From Chrysaora quinquecirrha (Eukaryota; Cnidaria; Scyphozoa; Semaeostomeae; Pelagiidae), in NCBI GenBank assembly GCA_014526335.1, contig JACTAT010000123.1:374842-438841 (forward strand): a stretch of DNA of 64,000 bases, given 5' to 3'. Shown piece after piece: positions 61,572 through 64,000 of this stretch (position 1 is the first letter of the stretch; every line of letters starts with the position of its first letter). A program made the position numbers and the translations under genes. A model generated the notes under the pieces. That model saw nothing but the letters and a program-made list of their open reading frames with translations. It did not search any database and was not told the origin of the DNA.

Positions 61572-61886
61572 AGAGGGTCCTGAAGGGGTACAATGGGAAT
61601 GGGGTACGCCTGATTTTGGGCTGGGAAAATGGATGTAATGGGATGATGGGAATGGGATTCGCTGTTTGCCGTTCTAAAAATACATAGAAAATGAATTTTA
61701 TTATGTATTTTTTTATTGAAAATGTAGCTTGTTTTAGATCAACGAGAATGTCTCCCCCAATCCCCTGCAGATCACACTGTCGTTGTGGAAATTAAGTACA
61801 TTAATTCGAAAAGGACATGGAATGCAGGGATTGGGAATGGGATTTTGAGGAATGGGATTAGACCCCCCTCTTCAGGACCCTCTTCT
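61572..61886 (-). mobile_element. MITE of the AGGGTCCTGA family (copy G2)
   Basis: Ends AGGGTCCTGAAGGGG and CTTCAGGACCCT. AATGGGATT words are mirrored relative to G1. Confidence 0.82.
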
Positions 61887-61942
61887 TATGAAAAAAGAGT
61901 GTAAGATATCTCGCAACGAGCTACCCTAAACATACACTCTAC

Positions 61943-62323
61943 ACCCTTTTTTCATAAGAAACTCGTTTATAAGAAACTCAGTACTGAGATCAATATTAGT
62001 TGAGAGACTTTCAGTACTCGACCCAAAATGATAAGAAACTCGCAGGTCTGAAATGTCAGTGTTAGCCTTTTAAGCCCATATTGGTATTGTATCGAATTAT
62101 GACAGAAAAATGCATTCTCAAAGTCGATGATAAATATGCTTTCATGAATAATTTTAGAAGCCCCCTCCCCTCGGTTAAATCCCCACCAAAATAATGAACA
62201 ATAATCAAGCACCTAGGGGGGCTATTTCGGGGATTCATGTGATGTTTACTTTTTCCAAAAAATTTCAATGTTCAATAATCTAGGCAATGATAGCAGATTT
62301 TATATCAAAAAGTGTATTACTCC
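61943..62323 (+). mobile_element. Probable MITE of the AAGAAAC type (copy D4)
   Basis: TACACCCTTTTTTCATAAG start with three AAGAAACTC words. ATATCAAAAAGTGTA at 62309-62323 may be the other end. A separate inverse terminus, CTTATGAAAAAAGAGTGTA, lies just upstream at about 61887-61905. Confidence 0.55.
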
Positions 62324-62701
62324 AAGAACGACACTTTTTTGTTATCATCCTTGTGTATACATCAAGGCAGCTGTTCCACGTATACTCTGTTACTGTCTAT
62401 CAAAATTGACCTCTTAATTTGCGTTAGTTACCTGTAATGTGTATTCTGCCACCACCGCCGTTAAGTATCCAGCTAATATTTGGTTAGTTCACTAGAAATT
62501 TTTTTTTATTCGAAATCTTGACATGAATTGTTGTCTATAATTATTAAGAAAATTTATGTGAGATTTTTTAACTGTTGCACTACTGGTAACGAAATAAAAA
62601 TTTTGCCTCTTTTATCCTGACAACGATCAATTACAAACCCGAAAAAACAGTCCATGGTATAGTGTTTTAGAAAGCAATACGTCTCCATAAGACTGCAGCA
62701 T

Positions 62702-63065
62702 GCTAGCGAACCTATACGCACTACTGTGGTTATTATGCTTGATGTGGTAGTGTTGTTGCGTACTGCGTACTGTGGTGGACAACCACTACTGTTGTGGTTT
62801 ATTATGCTTGTTGTGGTGGGTTACTATGCTTGTTGTGGCGGGTTATTATGCTTGACGTGGTAGCATTTTTTGCATACTGGTGGGTACGAAATTATAGCTA
62901 TAAAATCTATAGATCAAGCAAGAAAAAAACCCACCACATCAAGCATAATAACCAGCCACAGTAGTGCGTATCCACCACAGTACGCAAATATCACCACCAC
63001 AGTATGCCAAATATACCACCACAGCAGTGCGTATCCACCACAGTAGTGCGTATAGATTCGCTAGC
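62702..63065. mobile_element. Palindromic foldback element with GCTAGCGAA ends
   Basis: Ends GCTAGCGAACCTATACGCAC and GTGCGTATAGATTCGCTAGC are inverses. The left half is full of TGTGGTGGGTTATTATGCTT variants, the right half of the inverse (AAGCATAATAACCAGCCACA, ATCCACCACAG). Confidence 0.88.
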
Positions 63066-63320
63066 GCGTGCATTCACTTGATGCCGGCTTAATTTGAAAT
63101 AGGTATAACGGTCAGTTTCGGAATCAATAACATGATGGTGTCGAGCCGCTTCAGTGTTGCGAAACGGCCGTGCCAAATTCCGCTCGAGCTAAAACCACTG
63201 ATTCAGACGTCACACAGACATTCATGTTCCATTTATGAAAACATGTAACGGCCAGAAATCATTTTCCTATCGTGGTATCGTGGTGCTGTAGTCTGGAACC
63301 GCCTCGGTCCGGAGATTAAG

Positions 63321-63432
63321 GCGGATTTCAATTCAGTGCATTTTGTCGCGCGCGCGACGTTTTGCGATCGACTTTTCGAAAATCGATCACAAAAATTCGC
63401 ACGCGCGGCACAATGCACTGAATGGAAATCCA
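63321..63432. repeat. Short inverted repeat with CpG-rich stem
   Basis: GGATTTCAATTCAGTGCATT to TTTTCGA is mirrored by TCGAAAATCGATCAC to GCACTGAATGGAAATCC. Each arm is about 55 bases and contains CGCGCGCG-like sequence, rare in this AT-rich window. Confidence 0.85.
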
Positions 63433-64000
63433 CCTTCAAGCAAGCAATTTCTACCAGACAATTTAAGAATGCATTAAAATTAATTTTTATTTGCCAGATA
63501 AAAGTGTTTATTTTTCATTATAATTAGATTTTAACGTTCTTTGTTAGTTTTAAGAATATATTTTGCACGACTCCCTGAAAAACAGTCGCTCTCACTGATG
63601 GGGTAACCGTTGGTAAAAGAATGCAAAAAGAAAGATAGAAAAGAAAACCTAGGAGTGCCGACAGCAACCTGCTTATGCCCGAATACTTAAGTGCTGTTTG
63701 TTTAGAATATTGATGATATCGTAAGCAAGTCAAATTTTTTTAAGTCCTGTGCACATACGTACAATTAATCACAGATAGCGAATGTATAGGTGTTACAGAA
63801 GAGTTCTGTCACAATTAATCAAAAGAAACTTTTTAATTTGCGTAAACTACCTGTAATGTGTATTATTGCAACCACAACCCTTTCTTCTCATTCGAATTAA
63901 TGTATTGTAGCTTCAGATTGCAGACTGCAGTTGTGGCTTAATTGCGAATCCAAAATTGAACCTTCGTCATAGATGAGAGGTATTATTTACGATTTCTTCC
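63433..64000. other. Intergenic, right edge
   Basis: TTAATTTGCGTAAACTACCTGTAATGTGTATT-like sequence at about 63833 repeats a segment at about 62412, the only structure noticed. Confidence 0.45.

Overview
The window is eukaryotic, metazoan and AT-rich. Genes are split into many short exons with canonical GT-AG introns, and most of the DNA is introns and intergenic repeats: miniature inverted-repeat transposons (MITEs), tRNA-like SINEs and a long satellite. It contains two 500-base N gaps, whose identical size suggests arbitrary placeholders. The repeat profile and an unnamed multi-copy Cys/His protein at the left edge suggest a cnidarian, perhaps an anthozoan such as a coral or anemone. That is an inference; no species can be named from sequence alone.

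Layout. 1-3338 (minus): a decayed multi-copy gene whose N-terminal frame (438 residues, two CxxC/HxxC modules) stops, after which a second frame stays open to the window edge. 3.5-4.3 kb: a 160-bp tandem repeat. 5.0-6.9 kb: a large foldback element with a TTAG/CTAA core. 9976-13032 (plus): an orthologue of the plasminogen receptor PLGRKT, four coding exons visible, one cut by the first gap. 15.4-27.9 kb: about 64 copies of a 196-bp AT-rich satellite with higher-order structure, ending in the second gap. 29468-59013 (plus): ANAPC4, the APC/C scaffold subunit, in 21 recognisable exons over about 30 kb. Its N-terminal third and a block before the acidic tail are not found. 59-64 kb: no gene seen, only repeats and hairpins.

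ANAPC4 introns hold most of the mobile DNA. At least eight MITE families can be defined by terminal inverted repeats, several with target-site duplications visible: 9 bp in the CAACCTCGTCC family, 8 bp in the GGGGGTACT family, TAA/TTA in Harbinger-like ones, TA in the TACAC families. One intron also carries, on the opposite strand, a TATA-driven first exon of what looks like a secreted peptide precursor (signal peptide, charged propeptide, Lys-Arg site, Cys-containing start of a mature peptide). An inverted, truncated second copy lies 1.6 kb away, with decayed SINEs and inverted arms around both.

The two conserved genes have no evident functional link: PLGRKT is a two-pass membrane protein and ANAPC4 a cell-cycle ubiquitin-ligase subunit. 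The most original observations are the nested peptide-precursor duplication, the set of TACAC MITE families whose core word AAG-N-AAC changes in the terminus and interior together, and the satellite/gap sitting where ANAPC4's 5' exons should be.
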